Made by a program: the position numbers and the translations under genes. A model generated the notes under the pieces. That model searched no databases. It saw only the letters and a program-made list of their open reading frames with translations, and was not told where the DNA came from. Shown here piece after piece: positions 51,000 to 59,606 of a stretch of 64,000 bases of DNA. The first letter of the stretch is position 1, and every line of letters begins with the position of its first letter. This DNA is from JBGMEA01 sp041447245 (GTDB lineage Bacteria > Bacillota > Clostridia > Eubacteriales > Anaerofustaceae), in assembly GCA_041447245.1 (NCBI GenBank), contig JBGMEA010000015.1:1-64000 (forward strand). The letters run 5' to 3'.

Positions 51000-51290
51000 C
51001 TACAGACTGCTCAAATCGGTGCCATTGGAAAGCACTCCGTTCATATCATCATCGCTCAGTAATGGACGCAGCATATCGTTGCAGTTCAACTGGATGATTG
51101 TCATCCGAGCCTTTGCATAATCAGTCGTATCACGCATCGAAGAAAAGCCAACGGAATCGGTGTTGTTCAGGGTTGCGGGCAAAGAAGAAACATCCGAAAC
51201 AGGATAAGTCTGCTTGGATACCTCCGATTCATTTACTGTATAGACGCTGTTTTTTAATTCATAAAGCTGATGGGTATTGCCTGATATCAA
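51000..51290 (-). pseudogene. 3' fragment of a lost gene
   Basis: The frame ending at 51000 reads as real protein (GNTHQLYELKNSVYTVNESEVSKQTYPVSDVSSLPATLNNTDSVGFSSMRDTTDYAKARMTIIQLNCNDMLRPLLSDDD). It remains open upstream to a stop at about 51341 without any start codon backed by a ribosome binding site; TTG 51290 has none. I read it as the C-terminal remnant of a secreted or membrane-associated protein whose 5' part is gone. Confidence 0.4.
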
Positions 51291-51373
51291 GCTGACCGTC
51301 GTTCCCGTGCTCTGCTCTTCTTTGCCTTTGTTATCGGCAAATTCTCATTCAAATTAAGCGTGTGCCGTTTAAA

Positions 51374-51404
51374 AAATAAAAAAAGCTGTCGGAATGACAG
51401 CTGA
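51374..51404 (-). terminator. terminator of 51416-52141
   Basis: The stem AGCTGTC / GACAGCT with a GGAAT loop is followed by seven T on the minus strand. Confidence 0.85.
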
Positions 51405-51415
51405 ATCGATATGGT

Positions 51416-52141
51416 TTATGGTTGGTGCAGCACCTCTTTTGCGCGTTCATAGTCTTCTTTTCGTTGGATCAGATATCCGTAACGTCTGCCGGTGCGATCC
51501 GCAAACGAGATTGCATAGGTGACAGACGGAGTCCTGACATCCGAAATCTCTTCCAAAGACATCAGTTTTTTTGCGCGGCACTGTCGCAGCATTTCTTCCA
51601 GAGAAAGCGTCGTCTGCATTTCCATCAGGGAGGCGACGATGTCTTCGTAACGAGTTGTCTGTTTTTCGTCGCAGGAGAGTCCCGCATCCTCGATATCGGA
51701 AAGCGGCACAGTCAATGCCCAAACTGATTTGTCGGTAAAAAGCAGAGCGTTCTCGGGGCGTGTTCTGGTTTCTGCACCGAATAATCCAACGCCTGGCGAA
51801 TTGCCGTATTCCGTCACGTCCGGAATGATCTCGATCAGCGCCTCGTCCTTGATCAACGGCACGCTGTCAGGGATCGGTTCGTCCGTTTTTGCAACACAAG
51901 ACAACGGCACGCGTTTGTAGCTGACTGTTTGCACCGCGATCGCTATGACTGCAACCAACACGATTGCTGCGCTGATATACCACGGCAGACCGACGAAAAA
52001 GATAACAAGAACGATGAAAAGTAAAAAGACTGAAAACCCGACGGTTTTTCCAAGTCTGATTCCGCTGCCCGCCGACCCTACGGTTCGTATGGTTCCGGCG
52101 AGCCTCCGCGGCCCAGGCTTGTCTGAACTGCCTTCGCTCAT
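51416..52141 (-). CDS. two-TM membrane protein of unknown function
   Basis: A 241-residue protein. A short Gly/Ser-rich cytoplasmic start (MSEGSSDKPGPRRLAG) precedes two close TM segments (about 35-75), then a 160-residue soluble domain with the repeated alternation of strands and helices seen in PH-like or YcxB-like domains (LIEIIPDVTEYG...ALLFTDKSVWALTVPLSDIEDAGL). ATG 52141 lies 10 nt after AAGGAGGG; a longer form from 52192 lacks a ribosome binding site. No family is assigned. Confidence 0.75.
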   Translation of the reverse strand: MSEGSSDKPGPRRLAGTIRTVGSAGSGIRLGKTVGFSVFLLFIVLVIFFVGLPWYISAAIVLVAVIAIAVQTVSYKRVPLSCVAKTDEPIPDSVPLIKDEALIEIIPDVTEYGNSPGVGLFGAETRTRPENALLFTDKSVWALTVPLSDIEDAGLSCDEKQTTRYEDIVASLMEMQTTLSLEEMLRQCRAKKLMSLEEISDVRTPSVTYAISFADRTGRRYGYLIQRKEDYERAKEVLHQP

Positions 52142-52305
52142 TTCAGGATTCCCTCCTTCGATTAATGCGTTTTTGATTTCGATTGTTGCCATGTATACGG
52201 AAACAGACACAAAATCCCGCATTTGTTATGGAATATTATATAACAGTACGGATTCGAAAAGCAAGCAATCTCTTGCTTTTTAACATCGCTTCAAAGGAAA
52301 ATATG

Positions 52306-52707
52306 TCACCGATACGGCGTCTCGCAGGATATACAACTATCCCGATGCATCGAAAGATGCGCACCGCAAACAGGACAAAGCCAGTGCAGCTCGTCTTCTG
52401 CGGCAAACTGTTCCGCTCCTTCCGTTTCAATGCGTTGCAGGTTGGAAAACAGATCGACGTCATATTTCCGTGCGTATCGTTTGGCAAGCTCTTTGAGGCG
52501 TTTGCAGGGGAATGACTCGCATGCGGAACTGCACTGCGACAGACCGAGGGCTTTTCGCTTTTCGCAGTTTTTGATGATGCAGGCAGCCATGGTTTTGCTT
52601 TTGTATCCGTTTTCGATGTTGCATCCGAAGCAGACGTTCTTTTCTCTGAGATGCGCAATGCAGGCACTGCAGTTCAGCCCGCATGGTGCGATGAGGTTGG
52701 GACCCAT
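52306..52707 (-). CDS. DUF3795-family cysteine-rich protein
   Basis: A 133-residue protein. Residues 1-75 follow the DUF3795 pattern, MGPNLIAPCGLNCSACIAHLREKNVCFGCN...CIIKNCEKRKALGLSQCSSACESFPCKRLKELAKRY, with paired Cys likely to bind zinc or an Fe-S cluster. A C-terminal zinc ribbon (LCPVCGAHLSMHRDSCISC) is added. The start ATG follows AAGGAGAGCAACA. The family has no established activity that I know of. Confidence 0.85.
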   Translation of the reverse strand: MGPNLIAPCGLNCSACIAHLREKNVCFGCNIENGYKSKTMAACIIKNCEKRKALGLSQCSSACESFPCKRLKELAKRYARKYDVDLFSNLQRIETEGAEQFAAEDELHWLCPVCGAHLSMHRDSCISCETPYR

Positions 52708-52785
52708 TGTTGCTCTCCTTTTATCCGCAGATAGGGGGTGTTCGGATTACACTGATTACGGAATCATCCAAAAAGCGGCACCGAA

Positions 52786-52813
52786 CAAAAAAACCGCCCG
52801 CATCGCAGGCAGT
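52786..52813 (-). terminator. terminator of 52813-53370
   Basis: ACTGCCTGC pairs with GCGGGCGGT (two G-T pairs) around a GAT loop, followed by T on the minus strand. It directly abuts the stop codon. Confidence 0.7.
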
Positions 52814-53370
52814 TACTTATCTTTCGTGATCATAAGCGCGGAAGAATCTTGGGTGTCGATGACAAAATAATTGTATTTTCCGTAAGTAAAGTTGCTCGTT
52901 CCGTACTGCGGATTGTAATTCGAGGTCTGCAGCGACTGAAACTCCGCAGGATCGGCACTTTTGTCGATGGTCAGCAGCACGCTCTGAATGAGTGCCTGAT
53001 ATTGCGCGGTTTCATCCGTAAGGTCGCCGTCCGAAACAACCGATTTTTTAAAGTAGACCGTGATGGTCTGCTCTCCGTTTTCCGAAATCGTTACCGCCAA
53101 AAACAGCCAGTCCGCGGTTTGCGCGGAATAAGCCTGATAGGAAGTCGAGTCGTAAGACACATCTTCGGTTCCGAACTCGGAAAGCTGAATGGTCTGACCC
53201 TCATCGCTCAGATTGGTGTTGATTCGGGTGCGCAGTCCCTCCAGATTGTAATAGCGAAATGAAGATAGTCTGCCGTCCATCAGTCGGAAGCCGAGAAAGG
53301 TCAGCCCTGCGGCAAGCAACAGGACAAGCAAAATCCAAAATCGTGGTTTGACCGTAATTTTGCGTTTCAT
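52813..53370 (-). CDS. single-TM anchored extracytoplasmic protein
   Basis: A 185-residue protein with an N-terminal TM (about 12-30) after a basic start (MKRKITVKPR), then an extracytoplasmic domain whose pattern (QTADWLFLAVTISENGEQTITVYFKK...LLTIDKSADPAEFQSLQ...YGKYNYFVIDTQDSSALMITKDK) resembles the lipoprotein at 5519-6022. The ribosome binding site is GAGGCGGAAA. It lies downstream of arsC in the same orientation but separated by 127 nt. The function is unknown. Confidence 0.75.
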   Translation of the reverse strand: MKRKITVKPRFWILLVLLLAAGLTFLGFRLMDGRLSSFRYYNLEGLRTRINTNLSDEGQTIQLSEFGTEDVSYDSTSYQAYSAQTADWLFLAVTISENGEQTITVYFKKSVVSDGDLTDETAQYQALIQSVLLTIDKSADPAEFQSLQTSNYNPQYGTSNFTYGKYNYFVIDTQDSSALMITKDK

Positions 53371-53497
53371 TTTCCGCCTCGCGTCAATGATTACTTTTTC
53401 TTATCGTATCAAAAATTGTTTAAAAAGTCAAATTTCGGCAAGTCAATCATCAAGAGTCGGAGGAAAATGTAAGATACGTAGAGTAGCATCCTGCATG

Positions 53498-53908
53498 TTA
53501 CAGCGGGTGATCCCTCAAAGATGCGGCAAGCTCGGTTATTTTCTGCTCGATTATTGTTATCGTCTGTTCAAACACCTCATCGCTTTTCCCTGTGGGGTCT
53601 TCCAGTCCCCAATCCTCCAGCCGCTTGCACGGAAGATACGGGCAGGCCACTCCGCAGCCCATCGTGACGAGGACATCGATCGGCGGAAGTTCCCGAATAT
53701 GTTTCGGATGCTGCAGTTGTCTCATGTCGATCCGATAGTCCCGTTGTATGAGACGTACCGCATCGTCATTGATCCGCTGCGCAGGCTCTGTGCCTGCGGA
53801 ATATGACTCAAATACATCCGAGGCAAGTTTTCGGCCGAGTGCTTCGGCGATTTGACTGCGGCAGGAATTGTGCACGCAGACGAATGCGACTTTTGGTTTG
53901 TCATTCAT
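53498..53908 (-). CDS. arsC: arsenate reductase, thioredoxin-coupled
   Basis: A 136-residue LMW-phosphatase-fold arsenate reductase. The P-loop CVHNSCRSQIAEALG holds the nucleophile Cys11, and the resolving Cys pair lies in MGCGVACPYLPCKRLEDW (Cys84 and Cys88/92 region), as in thioredoxin-dependent ArsC. It reduces arsenate to arsenite for export by the neighbouring Acr3. The ATG overlaps acr3 by 8 nt. It is the last gene of the cluster. Confidence 0.95.
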   Translation of the reverse strand: MNDKPKVAFVCVHNSCRSQIAEALGRKLASDVFESYSAGTEPAQRINDDAVRLIQRDYRIDMRQLQHPKHIRELPPIDVLVTMGCGVACPYLPCKRLEDWGLEDPTGKSDEVFEQTITIIEQKITELAASLRDHPL

Positions 53909-54950
53909 ATCGGAACCATCCTTTCGTTCTGTTTGCGATTCTGACCAACGTCAGCATGACAGGCACTTCGACGAGCACTCCGACGACGGTTGCCAACGCG
54001 ACGGGACTTTGCGCCCCGAAGAGAGAAATAGCAACGGCCACTGCGAGTTCAAAAAAGTTCGAAGCTCCGATCATTCCCGCGGGAGCCGCGATATCATGCG
54101 GCAGTTTCAATGCTCTGGAGGCAGAATATGCTACGAAAAAGATCAAAAAAGTCTGAAGAATGAGCGGAACGGCGATCAGCAGGATATGCACGGGGTTTGC
54201 CAAAATCGTGTTGCCCTGAAACGAGAAAATGATAATCAGGGTCAAAAGCAGTCCGATGGTTGTCAGATTGCCGAACTTGGGAATGAATCGCTGTTCCAGA
54301 TATTCGGTGCCGTATTTTTTCGTGATGACATTGCGTGTGACGGCACCGCCGCTCAGCGGAATGACCACGAAAAGCACCACCGAGAAAATGAGCGTGTTCC
54401 ACGGGATGCTCACTCCGCTGACTCCCAGCAGAAACGCGACGATGGGGGTGAACGCGACGAGGATGATGAGATCGTTTGTCGCGACCTGCACGACCGTATA
54501 GGCAGCATTCCCGTTTGTCAGATGACTCCATACGAAAACCATGGCGGTGCACGGAGCCGCCCCAAGCAGAATGGCTCCGGACAAATATGCTCCCGCGAGA
54601 TCGGTCGGGATAAATGATTTGAAAATCACGAAGAAAAACAGCCAGGCAATGCCGAACATCGTAAACGGTTTGATCAGCCAGTTGGTGGCCCATGTGACGA
54701 ATAATCCTTTCGGATTTTTCCCGACATTGCGGATGCTCTGAAAATCGACCTTCAGCATCATCGGATAGATCATCAGCCAAATCAGCACGGCGATCGGAAT
54801 CGATACGTTGGCATATGCGAAACGGGCAAGGAAAGCCGGAATCATCGGCAGAAATTTGCCGATGGCTACCCCTCCGACCATGCACAGCACAACCCAGATG
54901 CTCAGGTATTTTTCAAAGAATCCGATTTCGGCGCGGCGGTTCTCTTTCAT
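53901..54950 (-). CDS. acr3: arsenite efflux permease Acr3
   Basis: A 349-residue protein with ten TM segments of the ACR3/BASS fold. The conserved segments are LLGAAPCTAMVFVWSHLTNGNAAYTVVQVATND (with the essential Cys in helix 4) and AAPAGMIGASNFFELAVAVAISLFG. It exports arsenite from the cytoplasm. The 8-nt overlap with arsC couples their translation. ATG is behind the sequence TAAGGAGTAATCTGTT. Confidence 0.95.
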   Translation of the reverse strand: MKENRRAEIGFFEKYLSIWVVLCMVGGVAIGKFLPMIPAFLARFAYANVSIPIAVLIWLMIYPMMLKVDFQSIRNVGKNPKGLFVTWATNWLIKPFTMFGIAWLFFFVIFKSFIPTDLAGAYLSGAILLGAAPCTAMVFVWSHLTNGNAAYTVVQVATNDLIILVAFTPIVAFLLGVSGVSIPWNTLIFSVVLFVVIPLSGGAVTRNVITKKYGTEYLEQRFIPKFGNLTTIGLLLTLIIIFSFQGNTILANPVHILLIAVPLILQTFLIFFVAYSASRALKLPHDIAAPAGMIGASNFFELAVAVAISLFGAQSPVALATVVGVLVEVPVMLTLVRIANRTKGWFRYE

Positions 54951-55063
54951 AACAGATTACTCCTTATATTTGCGATAACGCTTATGCCTGCGAAGGCAAA
55001 GTGATCCGTTTTTTTCTCTTTGCTGAATGCATCTGTCCGAAAAATATATGCGGGTTTCGGGCA

Positions 55064-55600
55064 TCAGTCCATGGTTTCCGCATTGTGATAAATCTCCCGT
55101 ATTTCCTGCTTTGACAGGAGTTTCGAGAGAATCCATGCGATGACGATGATCCCGGGGATATCGATCAGCAGTCTTGTGATGGCGAATTTTGTCCCCAATG
55201 CCGCGATCTCAAACAGAAGCATCGGTATTTTGGTCGTTGACCAAGCGCCGATGAAAATGAGTACATTGCTGAATTTGACACCTTTTTTCATAAAGACGGC
55301 GGCAACCGGGAACGCTCCGTACAGAGGGCCTGCCGCTGCCGAACCGATGAATACGGCAAGCAGAATCCCCTTGATTCCTGAGCCTTCTCCCATATATTTG
55401 ATCATGGTTTCTTTCGGCACCCAGACATCCAGCAGTCCCATCAGGATGAAAATCGGGGGGATGATGAGCATCATTTGTTTAATTTGCCCGACTGAATTTC
55501 CGATGGCCTTCCATCCGATCTGCGGATAGACCAGTGTCAGAATGACAACACCGACCAGGGTTACAATAAATGCGCGGTAGCGCTTGATCACTTTTTTCAT
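55064..55600 (-). CDS. half-size permease of the ArsP/YraQ (DUF318) type, part B
   Basis: A 178-residue protein with about five TM segments. It resembles the C-terminal half of DUF318 permeases (MMLIIPPIFILMGLLDVWVPKETMIKYMGEGSGIKGILLAVFIGSAAAGPLYGAFPVAAVFMKKGVKFSNVLIFIGAWSTTKIPMLLFE). ATG 55600 follows immediately on the stop of part A (55602), and the frames are separate. The two half-size proteins probably act together. Compare with the single full-size permease at 58522-59538. Confidence 0.8.
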   Translation of the reverse strand: MKKVIKRYRAFIVTLVGVVILTLVYPQIGWKAIGNSVGQIKQMMLIIPPIFILMGLLDVWVPKETMIKYMGEGSGIKGILLAVFIGSAAAGPLYGAFPVAAVFMKKGVKFSNVLIFIGAWSTTKIPMLLFEIAALGTKFAITRLLIDIPGIIVIAWILSKLLSKQEIREIYHNAETMD

Positions 55601-55601
55601 A

Positions 55602-56081
55602 TCAGCCCACCGCCAGTCCGATGACGTATGCCACAAGAAAGGAGAAGACAAACGCAAGCGCATTTCTCCATACTGTCAGTTTTAAACCGAAATATTTGAT
55701 TTCCACCGGCATTGTCACGATTCCGACCATCATCAGCGCGGATACAAATGCGCCGATCTGCATATATCCCGCACCGCCCTGCAACAGCATGGCAGCCATC
55801 GGAAATGCAACAAAGCCCGGGATCAGTGTGACGGCACCGACCAATGCGGCCAGTGCCACTCCAAGCCAGCCGGAATCCGAGCCGATCATTTTTGAAATAA
55901 CCTCGGCATTGAGTACTGCGAGCAGTATCCCAACCAAAAGGATGACGACCAAAAACTGGGGCAGAATGTTTTCAAAGGATTTCCACGCTTTTTTAAGTGA
56001 CAATTTTGTTTTCTGTTTGTCTTTCAAGAAGGAAATTGCCAGCAAAAGCACGGTTACTCCATATAAAATATAAGTGTCCAT
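55602..56081 (-). CDS. half-size permease of the ArsP/YraQ (DUF318) type, part A
   Basis: A 159-residue protein with four to five TM segments, one of them starting GSDSGWLGVALAALVGAVTLIPGFVAFPMAAMLLQGGAGYMQIGAFVSALMMVG, which has the G-x-x-P repeat typical of these permeases. It follows the thioredoxin-like gene and precedes part B with a stop/start gap of 1 nt. The substrate is probably an arsenic compound or other oxyanion, by context. Confidence 0.8.
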   Translation of the reverse strand: MDTYILYGVTVLLLAISFLKDKQKTKLSLKKAWKSFENILPQFLVVILLVGILLAVLNAEVISKMIGSDSGWLGVALAALVGAVTLIPGFVAFPMAAMLLQGGAGYMQIGAFVSALMMVGIVTMPVEIKYFGLKLTVWRNALAFVFSFLVAYVIGLAVG

Positions 56082-56123
56082 GTTCCGATCTCCTTTGTCT
56101 TTCCGCTTTTTGACGGCTGATGA

Positions 56124-56477
56124 TCAGCGGAGATTTTTCAGTATTTTTACGACTTCGTCTGTCTTGAGCACTTTGCCGTAGGAAACGACCTTGCCGTCAA
56201 TGACAAGTGCGGGCGTACTCATGACGCCGTATTTCGCGATCTCCGCAAAATCTGTGATGTGATCAACTTCCGTGCTCATGCCGAGCGATGCCAGTGCCTC
56301 CTTGGTAGCGGCCTCCAGCTGATTGCATTTGGCGCACCCGCTGCCAAGAATTTTGACTGTATTTCCCTGTGCGGACGTTTCCGTCGGTGCTGTTTTTTGT
56401 TGGTCTGTGCAGTTGCCTGTGCACCCGCACCCGCAGTCCGTCTGTTCTTCTTTCTTTTTCTTTCCGAATAATGCCAT
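56124..56477 (-). CDS. thioredoxin-like small redox protein with Cys-rich N-terminus
   Basis: A 117-residue protein. The C-terminal 75 residues are a small redox-active disulfide (TM0996/glutaredoxin-like) domain, KILGSGCAKCNQLEAATKEALASLGMSTEVDHITDFAEIAKYGVMSTPALVIDGKVVSYG, with CAKC as the active site and cis-Pro in STPALVID. The N-terminal tail CGCGCTGNC adds four Cys that could bind metal. Such proteins are often encoded beside DUF318 permeases. ATG 56477 is 11 nt after AGGAG. Confidence 0.85.
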   Translation of the reverse strand: MALFGKKKKEEQTDCGCGCTGNCTDQQKTAPTETSAQGNTVKILGSGCAKCNQLEAATKEALASLGMSTEVDHITDFAEIAKYGVMSTPALVIDGKVVSYGKVLKTDEVVKILKNLR

Positions 56478-56539
56478 AATGATCAATTCTCCTTTCAGAA
56501 TTTTAATTTGATTTTAAACCACAATGCTGTGATTGTGTT

Positions 56540-57697
56540 CTAATTTTTCTTTTCTTTGAATTGCGCGTATGCTGCGAAGCCGATCAGCAGCATGATCACC
56601 GAAGCGATCAGGTAAATGGTCGGAATGCCGGATGCGCCGATGATCTTTGCGTTGATTCCCGTGCCGATGGCTCCGCCCACAAACATATTGAACGATGCCA
56701 TGGACATGGCGGTCCCTCTTGTCTTTGGAAGTGTTTCCTGCGCCGCCGCGACCAGCGTCGATTGCAGAAAGATAAACGCGACGCCGAAGAAAAACAGTCC
56801 GGGGACAAGAAGATATAAGGAGCGGCCTGCCGAGAGGGCATACAGCGAAAGAGATCCGAGAACGCCGGTTAAGATAAAATACCGTGCGCCCGTCCTTTGC
56901 TTCAGTTTTGGTGCGAGCCTGCCTCCGAGCACGGTGCCCAATCCGAACAAAGAGAGAATGAGCCCGACGCCCAACACGTCGTATCCCGTGAGCTGCTGCA
57001 GCAATTTCCCGGAATAGGTAAAGGTGCCGAATACGCTGAATCCCACGAAAAAGATTGTCAGAACGATGCGCATGAATTTCGGATTGCCGAGGGGTTCGCG
57101 ATATGCTTTGACGTAATTCAATGTCGAGATGACGGGAGTGTCTCTCTGCAGCAATTTCAGCATCAGCAGTGCCGCAATCAGTTCCGCTGCGCCGTATGCG
57201 ATATACACGACGCGCCACGATCCGAAATAAGCCAGAGCTCCGCCGATTGCCGTTGCGCTCGCTCCGCCCAGAAACATCAGTCCCATGACTTTTCCCAACG
57301 CCTTGTGACGGTGCGCATCATCATAACTCTGCCCTACCAAGGCCATGGTTACGGGGAAAATACCCGCGGCAAAGGCTCCGTTCATTGCTCTGAGGAAAAT
57401 CAGGGAGGTCAGATTGAATGCAAAGCCGCCGAGAATGCTGAAGAGCGCCGTTCCCATTGCGGCGATATTGATGATTTTGACTTTGCCGAACCGATCCGAC
57501 AGAGGTCCGAACAGCAGCGTGAATGCGCCGAAGGCCAGCATGTACGCGGTGACGGATACGGCGGCGGTTTCCACACTCAAGTGCAGATCGGTCGCGATGT
57601 TCAGGAGCAGCGGTGCAGCGGCGTAATTGTCTCCGTTTGCCAGAAACGCCATGAAGCCCAACAGCAGAATCATTTTGCTTTTGTTTTGATTGTCCAT
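56540..57697 (-). CDS. MFS transporter in arsenic cluster
   Basis: A 385-residue 12-TM MFS protein. The motif A equivalent GPLSDRFGKVKIINIAAMGTAL lies in loop 2-3, and the N-terminus reads LLGFMAFLANGDNYAAAPLLLNIATDLHLSVETAAVSVTAYMLAFGAFTL. The cluster context suggests an arsenic- or organoarsenical-related substrate, perhaps like ArsJ or ArsK; sequence alone does not show this. ATG 57697 follows ATGGAGAAATCAAT. It is 53 nt after the ferredoxin-like gene. Confidence 0.85.
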   Translation of the reverse strand: MDNQNKSKMILLLGFMAFLANGDNYAAAPLLLNIATDLHLSVETAAVSVTAYMLAFGAFTLLFGPLSDRFGKVKIINIAAMGTALFSILGGFAFNLTSLIFLRAMNGAFAAGIFPVTMALVGQSYDDAHRHKALGKVMGLMFLGGASATAIGGALAYFGSWRVVYIAYGAAELIAALLMLKLLQRDTPVISTLNYVKAYREPLGNPKFMRIVLTIFFVGFSVFGTFTYSGKLLQQLTGYDVLGVGLILSLFGLGTVLGGRLAPKLKQRTGARYFILTGVLGSLSLYALSAGRSLYLLVPGLFFFGVAFIFLQSTLVAAAQETLPKTRGTAMSMASFNMFVGGAIGTGINAKIIGASGIPTIYLIASVIMLLIGFAAYAQFKEKKN

Positions 57698-57750
57698 ATT
57701 GATTTCTCCATTTGTGTCGTTCTTTTGTGTCTTTCTGTCGCAGAAACCGC

Positions 57751-58509
57751 TCAGCAGCACCCGTCTTCGCAGGAACAGATGGATTTTGCGGCTTTCCCTT
57801 CAAAGAACGTTCTCAGATTGCCGGGCAAAATGTAGGTGCTTTTTGTTTCCGATTTGTGCGATGCGAATGCCGTACGCAGAATTTCGCGTGCCAGCATTTC
57901 TTTGGGCGGAATCTCATAAGTATGTCCTTTGTATTCGAATGCGCGGCAGTCCACATCGGTGCCGCTGATATCCGAACAGCATCCGCAATCGGTTTCTTTG
58001 ATGCTGCCGCAAATGTCCTGCCCGTTGACCCGAATGGTAGGGGAAGAGAGAAATTCATGTTGCTCGGCAAGCTGCGCTGTTGCGATTTCGATTTTACTGT
58101 ACCTGACCCGGTATCCCGCCAGTGCCAACGCAGGGGTGAGATCGCAGAGCACTTCTTCCAGCACGGCGTCCGTGCCGATGCACCGCTCGCAGGTATGCAG
58201 GTCGAGATAAAGGTACTCCACCGAGAGTTCCTCTGTTGCGGAACATCCGCATGCACAGGATTCTTGAGCTTCTGCAAAAGGAATTCCGTTTGGCGGAACC
58301 CAACCCGTGTCGTCTCCCACATAGGTGATCGCCCCCACAGGGCACAGATCTCCGCAGCCGTGGCAGTGATCGATGCAGTGTTTCGGCTGCCTGACCACAG
58401 GCACGGGGAATTTGTTTTTGTCGTAGACTCCGTGCGTGCATTTTTGTCCGCATTTGCCGCACTCTGCGCATATTGTGTAATCAATGACCGGATACCATGT
58501 GTCTGCCAA
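57751..58509 (-). CDS. ferredoxin-like 4Fe-4S plus DUF2703 fusion protein
   Basis: A 252-residue protein. Residues 1-75 hold two 4Fe-4S motifs (CAECGKCGQKC and CIDHCHGCGDLCP). Residues 98-230 are DUF2703: YLYLDLHTCERCIGTDAVLEEVLCDL, an IRVNGQDICGS segment, then ETDCGCCSDISGTDVDCRAFEYKGHTYEIPP. The protein ends with a Cys-rich CSCEDGCC. DUF2703 proteins are found in clostridial ars operons; a role in binding or redox handling of arsenic is plausible, but not established to my knowledge. It is encoded 12 nt after the permease gene. Confidence 0.85.
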   Translation of the reverse strand: MADTWYPVIDYTICAECGKCGQKCTHGVYDKNKFPVPVVRQPKHCIDHCHGCGDLCPVGAITYVGDDTGWVPPNGIPFAEAQESCACGCSATEELSVEYLYLDLHTCERCIGTDAVLEEVLCDLTPALALAGYRVRYSKIEIATAQLAEQHEFLSSPTIRVNGQDICGSIKETDCGCCSDISGTDVDCRAFEYKGHTYEIPPKEMLAREILRTAFASHKSETKSTYILPGNLRTFFEGKAAKSICSCEDGCC

Positions 58510-58521
58510 AATTATTTCCTC

Positions 58522-59538
58522 CTATATCAGATATGGCTGGATGATGTTGAAAAGATAACCGACGAGGATGATGCCGACTGTACAGATTGCGATAAACAAA
58601 CCCAGCAATTTCGGTTTGACTGCTTTTCTGAGCATGATCATCGAAGGCAGGGAAAGCGTGGTGACAGCCATCATGAACGAGAGAACCGTTCCGAGCTGCG
58701 CCCCTTTATACAAAAGTGCTTCTGCGATCGGTATGCTGCCGAAAATATCCGCGTACATCGGTACGCCGATGAGTGTGGCAATCACAACCCCGAACGGATT
58801 TCTGCTGCCCAATGCGGTGCTGACCCAATCTTCGGGAATCCAATTGTGTATGACGGCTCCGATTCCGACTCCGATCAGAACATAGGGAAACACTTTTTTG
58901 AACGTCGCGACCATCTGTTCTTTCGCATAGATCAGTCGGTCCCGTTTTGTCAGTTCGGGTGATGCCAGATCGACGCTGCCCGACGTCAGAATGAACTCTT
59001 CGACATAGCGCTGCATATGCAGTTTTTCGATCAGGCTTCCGCCAAGCACCGCAATGACGAGCCCGAGCAAGACATAGACGATGGCAACCTTAGATCCGAA
59101 GATGCTCATGAGCAGCAGAAGCGAACCCAAATCGACCATCGGCGAGGAAATCAAAAACGAGAACGTCACCCCGACCGGAAGCCCTGCGGAACTGAATCCG
59201 ATGAACAGCGGAATGGAAGAACAGGAACAAAACGGAGTGACCGTGCCCAGAAGCGCTGCAATGGTATTTGCACCGATCCCGCGGAACCGACCCAGAATTT
59301 TTTTGCTTCGTTCCGGAGGAAAGTAACTCTGGATGTAACTGATCAGGAAAATCAGTGTGCAGAGAAGGATGGTAATTTTAATGACGTCATACAGGAAAAA
59401 CTGCAGACTGCCCGCCCATTTGCCGGAGATGTCCAGCCCGAGCGAAGTGAGCAGATTTCCTATGAGGGCATTGAGCCATTTCATGGCAAGAACCTGGTTT
59501 TGAAAAAAGTCCCATACGGATTTGAGTATCTGTAGCAT
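58522..59538 (-). CDS. ArsP-type permease (DUF318)
   Basis: A 338-residue protein with about eight to nine TM segments. The hallmark GTVTPFCSCSSIPLFIGFSSAGLPVGVTFSFLISSPMVD includes the vicinal Cys pair that in ArsP binds trivalent organoarsenicals, and the second half has VATLIGVPMYADIFGSIPIAEALLYKG. It would export methylarsenite or aromatic arsenicals. ATG 59538 follows GGCGAGGAAACC. It is the first structural gene after arsR, with an operator-like palindrome just upstream. Confidence 0.85.
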   Translation of the reverse strand: MLQILKSVWDFFQNQVLAMKWLNALIGNLLTSLGLDISGKWAGSLQFFLYDVIKITILLCTLIFLISYIQSYFPPERSKKILGRFRGIGANTIAALLGTVTPFCSCSSIPLFIGFSSAGLPVGVTFSFLISSPMVDLGSLLLLMSIFGSKVAIVYVLLGLVIAVLGGSLIEKLHMQRYVEEFILTSGSVDLASPELTKRDRLIYAKEQMVATFKKVFPYVLIGVGIGAVIHNWIPEDWVSTALGSRNPFGVVIATLIGVPMYADIFGSIPIAEALLYKGAQLGTVLSFMMAVTTLSLPSMIMLRKAVKPKLLGLFIAICTVGIILVGYLFNIIQPYLI

Positions 59539-59568
59539 GGTTTCCTCGCCGAAAATTATTTTTTTCAA

Positions 59569-59584
59569 ATCAATAAAATTTGAT
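59569..59584 (-). promoter_or_regulatory. ArsR operator-like palindrome before arsP
   Basis: ATCAATAAAATTTGAT, a 16-nt imperfect palindrome with the same ends as the site before arsR, lies in the gap between arsR and the permease. It suggests separate control of the structural genes. Confidence 0.6.
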
Positions 59585-59606
59585 GTGTTAAGTTTTTAAA
59601 AAGCCG

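Noticed and set aside
57712..58962. 416-codon plus-strand frame over the ferredoxin-DUF2703 and permease genes
   Set aside because: It crosses two genes with diagnostic motifs on the other strand and has no ribosome binding site.
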